A program made the translations under genes and the position numbers. The notes under the pieces are model-generated. The model did not search any database. It was not told the DNA's origin and was given only the letters and a program-made list of their open reading frames with translations. From Mesostigma viride (taxonomy: Eukaryota; Streptophyta; Mesostigmatophyceae; Mesostigmatales; Mesostigmataceae): a stretch of DNA of 64,000 nt. The stretch's first letter is position 1; every line of letters begins with the position of its first letter. The stretch is from positions 5,001 through 69,000 of the forward strand of contig RPFO01001345.1 in assembly GCA_009746045.1 (NCBI GenBank). Direction: 5' to 3'. Below, piece after piece: positions 11,956 through 23,472 of this stretch.

Positions 11956-13282
11956 AAGAGAAAATAAGCTGACTTTTCCAGCCAACCTGTGGCTAGCTGC
12001 TCTGGTTAGCATGACAAAGGCTATCATTTACTCAGTGGGAAAGGTGAAGAGACCATTGGAACAACCTACTACCTGACGCATGTGCCACCAAAGCATTGTG
12101 TCCCGCAAAATGCACACTGCCTCCTTTCTAACAAGCACGAGCCACTTTCTTTAGGAGAAAGGTGCCAGCTCGTCAGTGTCTGGGGAAAATGATGCCGCTG
12201 CTTAGGAAGACCGCGTGAATTTCCTCGAACACAACTGTCTATAAAGCAAAAGAAATTTCAGAGAAGCATGGAAATAAAAGCATTACACCTTCCCGACAGG
12301 TTGTGGGCCACGCGCTGCAGCAAGCCAGCCACGTCACAGACGAACTTGCTAAAAAACATCCAGGAATCCAGCGATGCAGCGCCAGGACCCGCAACTTCAT
12401 GGCTGCATCTGGCCGGAAAGAAGGCAAAAAGCTTACGCTCAACGAGCTAAGAAAGCAGGAAAGCGCTATCTTAGGACGTTTAATACAAGAACGTACCATA
12501 ACGGGCATTTATTCGTGCCCAGGCGCACAAGAAAGGCCACCCTTTCATGGAGAGGTCGGGCGCGCATCGCGCAGGCCTAATGTTATCTTACCGCAAAATG
12601 ACGGGAAAGGTAAAGATAGCAGCGGGAATTTTTACGGCTTTAGAAACATCATTAAACTACTAGCTTCCATTAGGACCATCAAAACTGGCAACAATCGACA
12701 ATCACACCTGCAGGCATCAATTATACTTTATTCATCCCGACAGAAATTCAGGCCGGACCCCCCCTGCCGATGGTAAAGAAAAAGAGCCCGCGACATTATA
12801 GATCGCAACTATCCCACCATAAATTAAAATCAGTAACTAATTTTCTCCAACAATCGAGCATTTTTTCTGCTTTCCGCGAGCCAGATTTGTCACGTTTCGT
12901 CTAAAAGCAGTCGCCATGGCCACTTCCGCAAGGGGTGCGCGCACCGTGCACCCACTTTTCACGGTACGGAGGGTACCGCGGAATTTTTTTGGCGCGGAAA
13001 ATATTCGCCGCGCCGAGTCCCCTTAAGTAACCCGCCAAAAAGAGAGCCGAAGTCAGAGGGTTAAAACACACCGGCATTTGTGGTATAAATTATAAAACGC
13101 AGGCACTGCGTGGCTGCCCACGGCGTGTTTTGCAGCCCGGCCGCCTTTGTCCAAAATATCTGGCCTGGAAAATGGACTTTGGCCGGCTTTGACGGTGCAG
13201 CTGGATCGGGCTTGACGAGAGCTGTCGAATGCCGTGTAGATGTCCGTCAGAGGAGGAGGTGGTGGGCTGCTAGCCTAATTCT
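11956..13282. other. No recognised gene
   Basis: Contains an open frame at 12303-12776 (+) with a lysine-rich middle but no recognisable domain. No splice signals or repeat ends were convincing. Confidence 0.45.
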
Positions 13283-13359
13283 ACCGTTAAGTTGCGTTCC
13301 CGCTTGAAGTTGCGGCGCCAAGTTTTAGGGGGCGATCGCAACTTAACACGGGAATGACT

Positions 13360-14062
13360 GAAGTGTCAGCATGATTTCCTGGACTATCGTGACCGAATCT
13401 CGAGATTCTGAAAACACATCTCCTAGGCAGTTTTTCATGACGGATGCAACTGCTGAAGGGGCTGTCAGAAAAATTTTTATCTACTAGCTAGTAGCTGTAG
13501 CAGCTTTGACTCAACAAATCAGATTTCTGCAAGGAACATACGGATTTCTACCTGACAAGCCGGTATATTTTGCGGCCGCCCTCTCAGCAGTTGAATCTGG
13601 CATGAAAAACTGCTTGGCAAAAGTGGTCTCGGATCCTTGAGATTCCAAGTAGATTGTTCAGGAAGTCAAGTTATGTCCAGCTTTAGTTCATTGGCTGTAA
13701 CTGCCAGCTATATCTTTACTTTGTGAATAACTGCCAGATTCATGGGAATCTTGTCCTTGTCCCGCAGGAACTTATTTCTTATTTCTGATTTCTGATTTGA
13801 TGAATATTTTTGCAGATTTTTTCGACCTGCCACACTATTGGCTGTATGGAGCTGTGGGCTTGTCTCCATATATGTTAACTTAAGCAGGGGAAACACAATA
13901 TGCTTGTTTAGCCCTAGTTTGGTCAGCAAAAGTGGCATTTTCTCAACGTAGATGTTTTAAAAATATTTTCCCATGAATTTTGATATATTTTGCGGTATTT
14001 TTGGAAAAGTATTTCAAGGCCACCTGACACAATTTTGACCCTTTTGGCCTAACCAGCCTGTA
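13360..14062. mobile_element. Family 1 miniature element, copy 2 (left end lost)
   Basis: Ends with GCCTAACCAGCCTGTA (14047-14062), the same right terminus as the 1636-2361 element, and shares long stretches of its right half. Its internal hairpin arms differ in sequence from copy 1 but still pair with each other. The left end is replaced by the short palindromic element at about 13283-13358. Confidence 0.65.
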
Positions 14063-15282
14063 GAACCCCCCTTCCCCCCCAGCATTTTGCGCAAATTGGT
14101 TTGATATACGAAGGCGAAATGCATAAAGTTAAAACGTTAGCCTCCGACAATCTGGAGCGTCCGATGATGGATCCAACGGGGGTGATAAACCCGCTAAGCT
14201 ATAGGCTCGGGTCGTCCGTCCAAATACTACACATAAACAACCAATACAAAACAAGCAAACTACGGAAAACAAACATGCCTTCGGCCCGCACCGCATAAAT
14301 GGATCCGAAGAACCGCATAGACGCGACGCGAGGGATTGGGGCCGTCGGATGGTGGAGGCGTTGTCCCCAACCCGAGGGGCGACGGGTTGACTGGGGTAAA
14401 GGTGGCGCAAGCCACCGGAAGTGGGCGGGGGCGGCTTAGTGCCTGTGGCGCAGTGGAACGAACACAGCCTATCTGCACAGGTACAAGTAAAATGTCCAGA
14501 ATATTTTAAAACAACAGGCGGGGTACAGTATGTAGCTGTACAGCTGTAATAAGGGAACTGAAGGGCCAGCGGTTGCCTCCAGGCCATGCCGTAATTCCAC
14601 TTATTCCAGCTGCTTGTTGTCGGTCGTTGTTTCGTATGTATACAGTCGGTACTTGCATCGTATAGATTGAGCAACGCTCGTTGCAGTGCACGATGTATCG
14701 TGCTCCGCATTGAGCTCCACAAGCAGCTCCATATGAAGCGGCGTTCATTCACTATGACGACCATAAGCCGTCAAGTCGTGGCAGCGGATGTCACCCTGAA
14801 GGGGTTGGCGTATTATGATTATGATCACGGGTGCCAATAGAGGTAGCTGCTGGCTGGTCCGAGTTGGAGCCAGACAACCCTCGCGACAAAAATGTTATCG
14901 CTGTTTCGGTAAACGTCTACAAAGCGGAACGGAAGTTTGCTGGGCAGTGCTTTCTTTTCCCGTTGCGTCACTGAAAAGGTATAACGGTCTTGCGTTGTCA
15001 AAACAGCAGCAAGTAGAAGTCGCTGTGTTTATTTGCAATGTGGTAGTTTGATTTAACACATATACTGCCTTGTTGCTGAAAAGCTCTTCAAGGCTTGCTA
15101 GGATGTTGCCCATATGTTTTTAACGCTTTAACTCATGTCCAAGTGATCAAGACTGGCTTGGAAACTTGAGCTTGTCATGTTTACATTGTTATTGTGTTAC
15201 AATATGTGCCTCTTTTCAGTATATGTTTCATATATAATGCAAGGCTTCAGCATCATGGTTTAGCACCGTGGTGGCAGCCCAG
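14063..15282. other. No recognised gene
   Basis: An open frame of ~210 codons lies on the minus strand (14129-14764), but I see no domain, signal or compositional support for translation. Confidence 0.45.
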
Positions 15283-15455
15283 TGTAAAATCATACGCCGT
15301 ATTATACGCCGTATTATACGCCGTATCGCGCGTATTATACGCGATACGCGAGCAGCGCGTACGAAAACGGGGTACTTTCGTACGCGCCGCGTATTTTTAG
15401 GGTATTTCTTGCGTATCGCGTATTTTTTTGCGTATTTTTTGCGTATTTTTGGCTC
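15283..15455. repeat. ATACG-word repeat, copy A
   Basis: Begins CAGTGTAAAATCATACG and is composed almost entirely of CGTAT/ATACG words, including strings of TATACGCCG. Related segments are at 16490-16665 and 18150-18347. The common starting motif suggests a family of degenerate miniature elements. Confidence 0.55.
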
Positions 15456-15686
15456 CGGCATCAGTTTACAGCTCAGGTGAAGCGGAAGTTTCTAGACTAG
15501 GCTGCGGCGCGCCGAGTAGTAGAAACAAGTGAGCAGCAAGGTGCCACTTGGCCAAGATCAATGCATATGGCTGCGTGTATTGGCAGGACAGGAAGGCACC
15601 GTTCTAGAAGACAAAATGTGCCAAGATAATTCGTCTGCCAGCAAGATCGCGGTGGTCACCTATATCGTAGCATATCAACAGGCGCC

Positions 15687-16022
15687 ATGGCTACGGAGAG
15701 TGAGGGGATGGACCATGATGATGATGGGGCCGACGAGTTAGAGGCTGATTCTGAGGATGTTTGGACATATGTTAGCAAAGAGCGTGTCTTCAAGGATGGG
15801 CAGCAGACAAATAACTACCAAATGACGCAATGTGCTGAGAATGCAAGGCACAGTTCAAGGGTTCTTCTACCCGAGGAAGGTGCCATATCATGGGCGGCAC
15901 GTACTGCCAAGGATGCGAAAGTGTGCCCATGCTCGAAGCCGCCCAAGGCATTGCGTCTCAAGCTGTTGAGGGAGCAGGCGGAGAAGGATGACAAGGCCAG
16001 GAAGAGAAACTTAGGCGGGTAG
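15687..16022 (+). CDS. Hypothetical small acidic/basic protein
   Basis: A 111-residue frame from ATG 15687 in a reasonable initiation context (gccATGG). The N-terminus is Asp/Glu-rich. A DVWTYV motif and a C-terminal lysine/arginine-rich helix with a CPC motif follow. The tryptophan-plus-cysteine arrangement slightly recalls BED-type fingers at the start of hAT transposases, but the cysteine/histidine pattern is incomplete. I do not assign a function. It could be the first exon of a longer gene or a transposon relic. Confidence 0.3.
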   Translation: MATESEGMDHDDDGADELEADSEDVWTYVSKERVFKDGQQTNNYQMTQCAENARHSSRVLLPEEGAISWAARTAKDAKVCPCSKPPKALRLKLLREQAEKDDKARKRNLGG

Positions 16023-16489
16023 TGACGCCGGGAAGCAGGCTGATGCGCGGCAGATGGGAGGCATGCAGAGTGATCAGTTTTCACGGAAGTGCCAGCAATA
16101 GGGCAATGATGCAGGTTGCATGAATGCATGCACTTTGTTAGCCTGCATGCCAGCCATAAAGCCTTTTGTATCCTTGCTTCATGCAGAAGCATTAGTAATG
16201 GCCGGCCTACGATGAGTAGGCCATGTGTCTTATTTCTGGCAAAATGTCTTATTCAGTACCCCTAGTTGAATATAAACTTGACGTTTTTTTGTGCTTTTAT
16301 TGAGTAACTATTCATTAGGGACAGCGCTTGTTGTTCTAGGTAGTGACGACATTGGCGACTGAGGCCATGTGATAATGTGGCATATAAAGCCAAACTTGTG
16401 ATGCTGGAGAACATGTTGGTTTGGTCAGATTGATGAATGATCATCAAAACCATGCAAAAACAGACTTTTAAGAGGTTAGCGTACGATTA

Positions 16490-16665
16490 GCAGTGTGAGA
16501 TCATACGCCGTATAATAAGGTATAATACGGTATAATACGTAATACGCTGGCTTTTAGCGTATAATTTTTCATACGTAATACGTTTTAGCGCATAATGACG
16601 TATAATACCGTATAATACCGTATAATGCCGTGTTTTCCGCGTTTTTTTTACGTTTTGCGCGGCTA
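16490..16665. repeat. ATACG-word repeat, copy B
   Basis: Begins CAGTGTGAGATCATACG (two differences from copy A) and continues in GTATAATAC-type words to about 16640, then T-rich sequence. Confidence 0.5.
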
Positions 16666-17600
16666 GGATGCCAGAACGACAGGGCAACGATTTGAAGCCA
16701 CAGATTTCGTATCTCTACTATAAGTACTGACCCGTCTGAACTTTCACAATTCGACGCGATCTTATTTTGACATTGTGGTGCACAGTGCGCGCACCGTGCG
16801 GAGGTGGCCATGGCGACGTGCGTTCCGTTAAAATATGGCTAATCCGGCGGGCGACAGGCGAAAAAATTAAGCCGATGGTTAAAAGTGATGTTCTATTATG
16901 ATGTTTCATAGCAAGATCTGCACTATTTGCAAATTCGCTGCCTTTGTTGGTACAGATTTGCACGGGGGTCTCATCCAACGTCAATTTGGCCGCGATGAAT
17001 AATCTAGCATGTGTGCCTGCGACGGTAGAACTCGACATTCGTGGGTTATTTTGATGCAGCAAGAGCCGTTTAGTAACGGACACCATGAAAATAACCTAAG
17101 CATCTTCGATCTGCGGCCATTTCCTGTCATTTCTAAAATGATTTCGTTCAGGCCTGCGCGATCCGCGGTTAATCCATCCATGGCTGGCTGGCTTTTCTTG
17201 CGCGCCTGGGTAGGAAATAATGCCGGCCGTGGTACGTTGATTTGCCGCATGTCACCGCCCAGTCTGTTTGCGCTCTTAATGAACCTGGCATGAAACTTTT
17301 TGCGCCGTTTCTGGGTTTTTCTTGCTATTTTGTTCTCCACTTGTTGCAGTTGTGCTATCAGATTTTCCGCAGCTTTCAATGGTTTTCCTTACGCTGCGTA
17401 TGCCATGCTTCCTAAAGCTACCCAGAATTGATCGGGCAGTTATCTGGCTTTGCTACGCTTCCTGTATGGAGGTTTTCACACGGTAGACATTCTATATTGC
17501 GTAGTCAAGGACCCTAGCTGCCTGGGAGCGGCATCACCGTTGCAAGGAGCTGGCGAGCTCATAGACGCCTGTCATGCTCTTCAGCCTGCTGGAAAACAAG
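16666..17600. other. No recognised gene
   Basis: A minus-strand open frame of 132 codons (16981-17379) begins with a lysine-rich amphipathic-looking segment. Nothing in it matches a family I know. Confidence 0.4.
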
Positions 17601-17654
17601 GTTGTTGTATGGAAGGTGAGAATATGTGAGTTACTTATCACATCCCCACCTGTT

Positions 17655-17740
17655 TAGCCTCCGTGGTTCCCCAACGGGGACACGAGATTAATTAATATTA
17701 ATTAATTAATTCAGTTAATTAATTAATTAATGCACACCAC
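17655..17740 (+). mobile_element. LINE 3' end with (TTAA)n tail
   Basis: CTCCGTG followed by a CCCC-AA-CGGGG hairpin, GACACGAG and an imperfect (ATTA)n tail. This is the same terminus as the minus-strand copies ending at 21448 and about 52575. No coding sequence of this copy is recognisable upstream. Confidence 0.6.
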
Positions 17741-17857
17741 GAGTCACACACCTGTAGTCACATGCAGCTCAGTATATTCACATAGCATCGCACCATGCAA
17801 ACATACTACATGCATTAATTGTATACTACTGTAGTATTTGCGTGCATGCACAGCCAC

Positions 17858-17892
17858 ATATATATATATATATATATATATTAAAATATATA
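17858..17892. repeat. (TA)n microsatellite
   Basis: An uninterrupted TA dinucleotide run of roughly 25 bp followed by AT-rich sequence. Confidence 0.8.
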
Positions 17893-18149
17893 ATTACTTG
17901 CATCAAAGTGAAGGCACCCAAGTAAACATAACCAATATAAAGCCACATATATACACATACACACAATTATGCATGCGCACGTTTACATTCTCAGTATTAC
18001 ATGCAATACATCGATCGTGTCCACAATATCCACCGTATAGAGTATAGCCGAGGGTAGGGCAACCTTGGATTATGTCCAAAACAGTGTTAAAAACATGTGG
18101 ATTGATGGTGGGTGTCTTAAAATGTGTAAAATCAGAGTATTCTGAGTGT

Positions 18150-18347
18150 GTCCGTACGAAAACGTATAATACCGTATTATACCGTATTATACCGTATTAT
18201 ATATTATACTCCACCGTGACCGTATAACGCGTATAACGTACGATCTCACTCTGACGATTAGCGTATAATACACCGTATGAAGCGTATTATACATGATACA
18301 CCTGGGCCGCGTACGATAGCGTATTGCGTATGATTTTACACTGTGGC
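18150..18347. repeat. ATACG-word repeat, copy C (inverted)
   Basis: Ends GCGTATGATTTTACACTG, the complement of the copy A start, and contains several CCGTATTATA units. A second family-like start in the same orientation (complement of CAGAGTGAGATCGTACG) lies inside at about 18240. This suggests two merged copies. Confidence 0.5.
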
Positions 18348-18867
18348 AGCCAAGCCTCTGATAACGATCTTGGACCTAACCTTGGCAAATATTCGCTTCT
18401 TATTGCACTCTTTGGACTGAGCTAGCTTTACACCTGCTATTTGGCCTGCACCATGGTCCCTGGCTGCCAGTACATTTTGTGCCCCCCCCCCCTGGCAGGC
18501 TGCAGGGTCTAGGATAGTGAGGGTGTAACGAAGACATGTTGTGGGCACCCTCGGTGCCTTTTCAGGACCAGGCATGACCTGGCCATGCCTTCTTTCTTGG
18601 CACATTGTTGACTTTAGTGCTTTTTGGTCACTCGCGTAGCGACCCCCTGCATTCATAAATCGTAAACAATTATACAATGAGCATATTCCATGGATGTTAA
18701 GCATTTTGACAACTCTTGAGCATATCATAAAAGTTAATGATTCCATACCGTACCCATGGATGTGTTGACATGTGTGAGTTATTACAAATGGTATCCATCT
18801 TTCAAATGTCCTCATTTGAGGACATTTTAATTCTTGCAGTGATTAGACATCATGGTTCTAGATATCC

Positions 18868-19266
18868 TTCTGCCCTTGCCCTTGCTCAATTGCCCTTGCC
18901 CAATGGCCCTTGCCCTTGCCCTCGCCCTCGCCCTCGCCCTCGCCCTCGCCCTCGCCCTCGCCCTCGCCCTCGCCCTCGCCCTCGCCCTCGCCCTCGCCCT
19001 CGCCCTCGCCCTCGCCCTCGCCCTCACCCTCGCCCTCGCCCTCGCCTCGCCCTCGCCCTCGCCCTCGCCCTCGCCCTCGCCCTCGCCCTCGCCCTCGCCC
19101 TCGCCCTCGCCCTCGCCCTCGCCCTCGCCCTCGCCTCGCCCTCGCCCTCGCCCTCGCCCTCGCCCTCGCCCTCGCCCTCGCCCTCGCCCTCGCCCTCGCC
19201 CTCGCCCTCGCCCTCGCCCGATCGCCCTCGCCCTCACCCTCGCCCTCGCCCTCGCCCTCGCCCTTG
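18868..19266. repeat. (GCCCTC)n hexanucleotide array
   Basis: About 400 bp of CTCGCC hexamers with a few interruptions. Because the unit is 6 bp, the open frames across it encode simple dipeptide repeats such as Pro-Arg and Ala-Leu and are not evidence of a gene. Confidence 0.95.
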
Positions 19267-19294
19267 CTTATGTCCGCACCTTAGCTGCTGGATC

Positions 19295-19408
19295 GATACA
19301 TAGTATACGTGGTGCAGGTGCACTTAGTGCACCCAGAGCAGGTGTATTTAACACCCTACCCAGCTTGCAGGAAGTAGCCCAGAATGTATTTTAAAAGTCA
19401 TATGCCCA
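19295..19408 (+). mobile_element. LINE 3' UTR fragment interrupted by piggyBac insertion
   Basis: Shares GTGCACCCAGAGCAGG and the following sequence with the LINE 3' UTRs at 11770-11830 and 49260-49360. It stops abruptly at the TTAA of the element that starts at 19409. Confidence 0.6.
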
Positions 19409-21116
19409 TTAACCCCTAAATGGTCTGGCTGCCGATTTTCCGCCTAAAACTGAGTTACAGCCGACACGTCGGCCCCTTCTCGGGGGACCAAATGCCGCGA
19501 AAACTATTGAGAATTAGGAAACGTTTAGCTGAGAAGATCGAAAGTTTATAATTTTCCTCACAGCATGGTACTATGGTTTGCATACTTCTGACAAAGTTAT
19601 AGAGGTGTTCTGGCCGGTCAAAGTACAAGGGGTCAGGGTACTTTTTCACGTACAACGTGCATTCCGGAAAACGACGACCTGGCCATGGCGGCTTGCGCCC
19701 ACGCATGGCATTTACGTTTTCGTTCGAATTTTCTGACCAAACTCAGGAAATTGATTTTATACGTCCTAAAGACGATACAGGCCAATTTTTGGTTCGCGGG
19801 AATGCCATTTGATAGGTGTCGGCAGCGTTCTTGCTGGAAAAAACTGCGATCAGGCCGGACGATAGAAACGTTGACAGCAATACCTTTCCGGCGTATTTTA
19901 AAGGATATATCGGTTTCTTTTTACTTTTTATGATGATTTTTAGTCGTAAACGTGCAAGGGTGGCCAGAAATCGTCGAATCTAGCGACCATGCTGCACAAC
20001 TTTGGTGTGCCGAAATGCGCCATTTTGCGGCCACCGCCTGGGCCAAGGTAATGCCAGCCATGCCAGGTAAAGCTGAGTTATCGTTTTCTTGTCGATGTTT
20101 GACGTTTATATATACGTTCTAGCTTGTGTAGCACATTCTTTTTGTATTATTCATGCTCTTTCTTGACCATGGCCTGGCCCCTTCCTAAAACACCATTCTT
20201 AGATGCTTCCCTCAGTCAGTTGACCTGCCATAGTGTGATGGTGATAAGTTTTAGAGGCTGTATGGGTTTGAATACCTCCATATATGTTTGTTATACATTT
20301 CCCACACACATATTGCATGAGTGTGAGGCAGTTGGCTGGTCTCTGTGGCATCATCAACCATGTACCCGGTGAGTGGAAGCTTCCCATTGTCAGCATGTGC
20401 CACCAGGTGTGCTGGCCATCACCTGGCAGGCTATAGCAGTTTAGGCCTAGTTTATCCTTGCTAGGGCAAGCTGAAATAGGCTTAAAATCACTAGTTTGTT
20501 GGTGGCTGCCTCCTAGAATGCGTGCCTTGCGTAGGGTATCCGTACCACGTTACCTACGTGCATGGACAAGGTGGCACCTGCACATAGGTGCCATGTAAGG
20601 GCAGTGTGATGATGCAGTTATGTTTCCCCATCATTGTGGAAGGGAAATGTATTGTGTGGCATGGTTGGGGGACATTTTTAGTAGGTATTAGTAGGTAGTA
20701 TGCCCACCCCTACCCCCTTGGTTGCTTTTTACCAACGGTACCCCTATGGGCTGTACTGGGTGTAACTGCTGGTATACCCACCCAAATGATGACCCCAATG
20801 GCTCAAACTGTTCAGCAACTAATTGTTTATCATCCCTGAAGTGGTAGGTGCCTAGCTCTTACAACATAATTCAAAATGCACATTCTACCAAAAATGAAAA
20901 CGCTCGTCTTGACCCCCCTGACTTTGACGGCAGTTATACATGGCCTACCCTGCATATATGTAAGGTTGTGATATACCAACCCGAAGGGCAACTCATGGAC
21001 ATGCTTGGCCCCCAAGGACAGCCATTGGATATGGGTGGGTTGGATGGCATCTGGTTTGCAAAATTGTGAAGTTACAGCCGATGCATCGGCAGTATTTCTG
21101 CCCATTTAGGGGTTAA
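19409..21116. mobile_element. Non-autonomous piggyBac-type element
   Basis: TTAACCCCTAAATGG at 19409 and CCATTTAGGGGTTAA ending at 21116, with TTAA on both sides. The ends match the inner element at 3818-7540, but the transposase is missing and unrelated sequence fills the middle. The right TTAA merges into the (TTAA)n tail of the neighbouring LINE. Confidence 0.85.
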
Positions 21117-21445
21117 TTAATTAATTAATTAATTAATTAATTAAAATCATAGCTCCGTGGGGAGCATACGTAACACATAGCCCTGAGAAAGGGGCAGCTA
21201 TGGGTTTGTAATACAATCAGGGCGACAACCTGCAGGTGTAGGATGTACAACTATCACCTGCTCTGGGTGCACAGGGTGCACCTGCACCGCCATGATGGTT
21301 CATGCCTCCTAAACAAGCACAAGCACACAAGGCGGCTTGAGGAGAGGGCCTAGAAGGCCTGCATGACATATGGGGTGGAAGGTATGTGGCCGCTAGGCTA
21401 TAGCTGGTGTACACATGGCATCTCAGCAGAGAGTAGCTCCCTGCA
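21113..21445 (-). mobile_element. 5'-truncated LINE 3' UTR with (TTAA)n tail
   Basis: On the minus strand about 300 bp match the 3' UTR of the 10-12 kb copy (from GCAGGGAGCTACTCTCTGC to the GCTCCCCACGGAGC hairpin). A (TTAA)n tail follows to 21113. Confidence 0.8.
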
Positions 21446-21447
21446 TT

Positions 21448-23457
21448 CATTAATTAATTAATTAATGAGACTCGTGCTCCCGTTGGGGAGTCACGGAGCA
21501 TTAACCCCGATGGATGGATGGATGGATGGGTGCAAACAGTCCTACCGGTCTAATCTATCTACATCAGCTACCTTAGTACGGCATCTATCTAACAGCATTC
21601 TAACGACAACATCTATCTAGACAGCCTCACGCTGCCATAGGGGAGCTGTCTGGCGTGCCTCCCACGGGTTTGCACACGCGGGCGCTTCCCCACAGGGGGG
21701 GGCTCGTTGTCCTCTATGACCTGGGCCCACTTGGCCTTGTCCATCATCTTCTTCCAAATCACGGAGAGGCCTAGGCCCCCCATGTCCTCTACTAGCTGTT
21801 CTTTGAAGGTGCGGGCCGTGCGGCGTCTAACATCACTGGGCCTGGCCCATGTCAGGAGGTGCCGGCCAGGCTGAGCTGGTCGCAGTCCTGCGGGGGGGCC
21901 ACGTGAGGTGTCTACCTGGTTGGTGCGAGCTAGGTGCACTACTAGCTAGGCAGGCGTTGCTGCTTAAGGGTGCTGGTGATATATGGCATGCCCTGGTACA
22001 GGTCGGACCTCATTGCGGACATGAGCAGCATATCCTACTCTGAAAATGGAACGCAGCATATGTTGGTGACCGCGCCGTCCAGCTTGCGGGCCAGGTCGGC
22101 GGTGAGGGTCCACCACGCGTCTCGGCCCCATACGTGAGAACAGGAAGGACGAGGACCTTGAACAGGTCCTGTTTCTCGATCTTGCCCAGCTAGGGGCTTG
22201 CGCCACAGGGCCCGGTACTGCATGGCGTAAAGCGTGCCAGGCGAGGGAGATGCGATGGTCCACATCAACCTCGCAGCTGGGGAGCAGGCTGCCCCGGCAG
22301 CAGCTTGACGCGGTCCCGATACAGGACTCGAGAAGCGTCGAGGAGATAGAGGGGTGGCGGTGAGTGGGTGAGCCCAACCGCCAGGGCCTCTGTCTTCTTG
22401 CTGACCTCAAGCCCCACTGCACGGCCGGGCCTCGATAGCCAGGCAGTCAAGCCATGTCTGCACGTGCCCAGTGTCCTTGAAGAGGGTGGTGTCGTCTGCG
22501 TAGATGATGTGACTCTGCCAGCAGAATCTCTGTGTCCGCTCCGCCATGCCAGAATTTGTTAGTGCTCAACCTGCACCCCTGGTTCCCTACCCACGATGCG
22601 GGCGAATCGCTTGGGCGCCTGAATCATTACGTATTCGACCACAATAATGAACAGGTAGGGCGACAGCACGCAGCCCTGCCACACACCCTTCTGTAAAGGG
22701 CATGGTGGCCCGTGGTCCCGTAAGAAGTGCGCACCGAAGCTATGGTGGACCCTTCATGCAGGTTGCGGATGACAGCAATCAGGGGGCGGGGGATCCGGAA
22801 CAGCTCGAGGATGTCCCAAAGCGCAGGCCAGAAAACCGAATCGAAGGCTTTGCTGAAGTCCACCAGCACAAGGTGCAAAGGGGACTCACCAGGCTGAAGG
22901 CGTTGCAGTTCCTCCACCAGTCAGCGAGTAGCGAAGAGTGCCTGTACTGTGTTGCGACCTGAACGGAAGCCGTGCTGAGTCTCGCTGAGTTGACCCGGTC
23001 CAGGGCCGTGCGCAGGCGGTTCAGGATGAGCCGCATAAGAAGCTTGAGGGGGGCACTTTGAATGCACACCCCTCTGTAGTTGCCGGGGTCGGCAGGCGAC
23101 CCCTTGTTCTTGTACAGCATTGTGCGAAAACTGTGTTGCCAGGCCGCTGGAGGTGGTTGCGACGACAGCAGAAGGCGGTTGCAGATGTCCCGGAAGAGCA
23201 GCATAAAACCTGTGTCCTCGAATTCGGCTGCAAGTTTTACAACTGCGGCAGGAATCTCGTCGGAGCCGGCGGCTGCGTCATAACGCAGGCGCTGGACCGC
23301 CTCCGTGACCTCGCGAGATCGGTGAAAGGAGGCATGTCAGACGGGTCGCCAAGTGGGCCGACCAGCGGGGGGACTAGGTAGTCCGCCGCTGACCTAGGCG
23401 GGGCCGGGGTCCCAGCGGGGCCGGCCACATCAACCCGAAAAGCCATTTTTGTCCCCT
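21448..23457 (-). mobile_element. 5'-truncated LINE with reverse transcriptase relic
   Basis: The element runs from a truncated ORF2 at about 23457 to an (ATTA)n tail at 21448-21476. The 3' terminus has the CTCCCCAACGGGAG-type hairpin shared with the copies at 17655 and 52575. A short GATG tetranucleotide run (21509-21528) lies within the 3' UTR. Confidence 0.8.
21613..23446 (-). pseudogene. LINE ORF2 reverse transcriptase, multiply frameshifted
   Basis: Reverse transcriptase for target-primed retrotransposition. Reading down the minus strand I see the N-terminal RT region (LYKNKG and NYRGV, about 23090), motif A (DFSKAFDSV, about 22850) and motif C with the catalytic YADD at 22491-22502. 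Next come a KKTEALAVG segment and a cysteine-poor C-terminus ending near 21613. These blocks lie in at least four frames, so no full protein can be made. The endonuclease domain is missing through 5' truncation. Confidence 0.85.
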
Positions 23458-23472
23458 GAAAATTATTTGGAG

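Noticed and set aside
14129-14764. 211-codon minus-strand frame
   Set aside because: There is no recognisable domain, signal or splice context. Length alone is not convincing in this GC-mixed DNA.
18737-19394. Pro-Arg, Ala-Leu and Pro-Ser dipeptide-repeat proteins
   Set aside because: They arise from the GCCCTC hexamer array on both strands.
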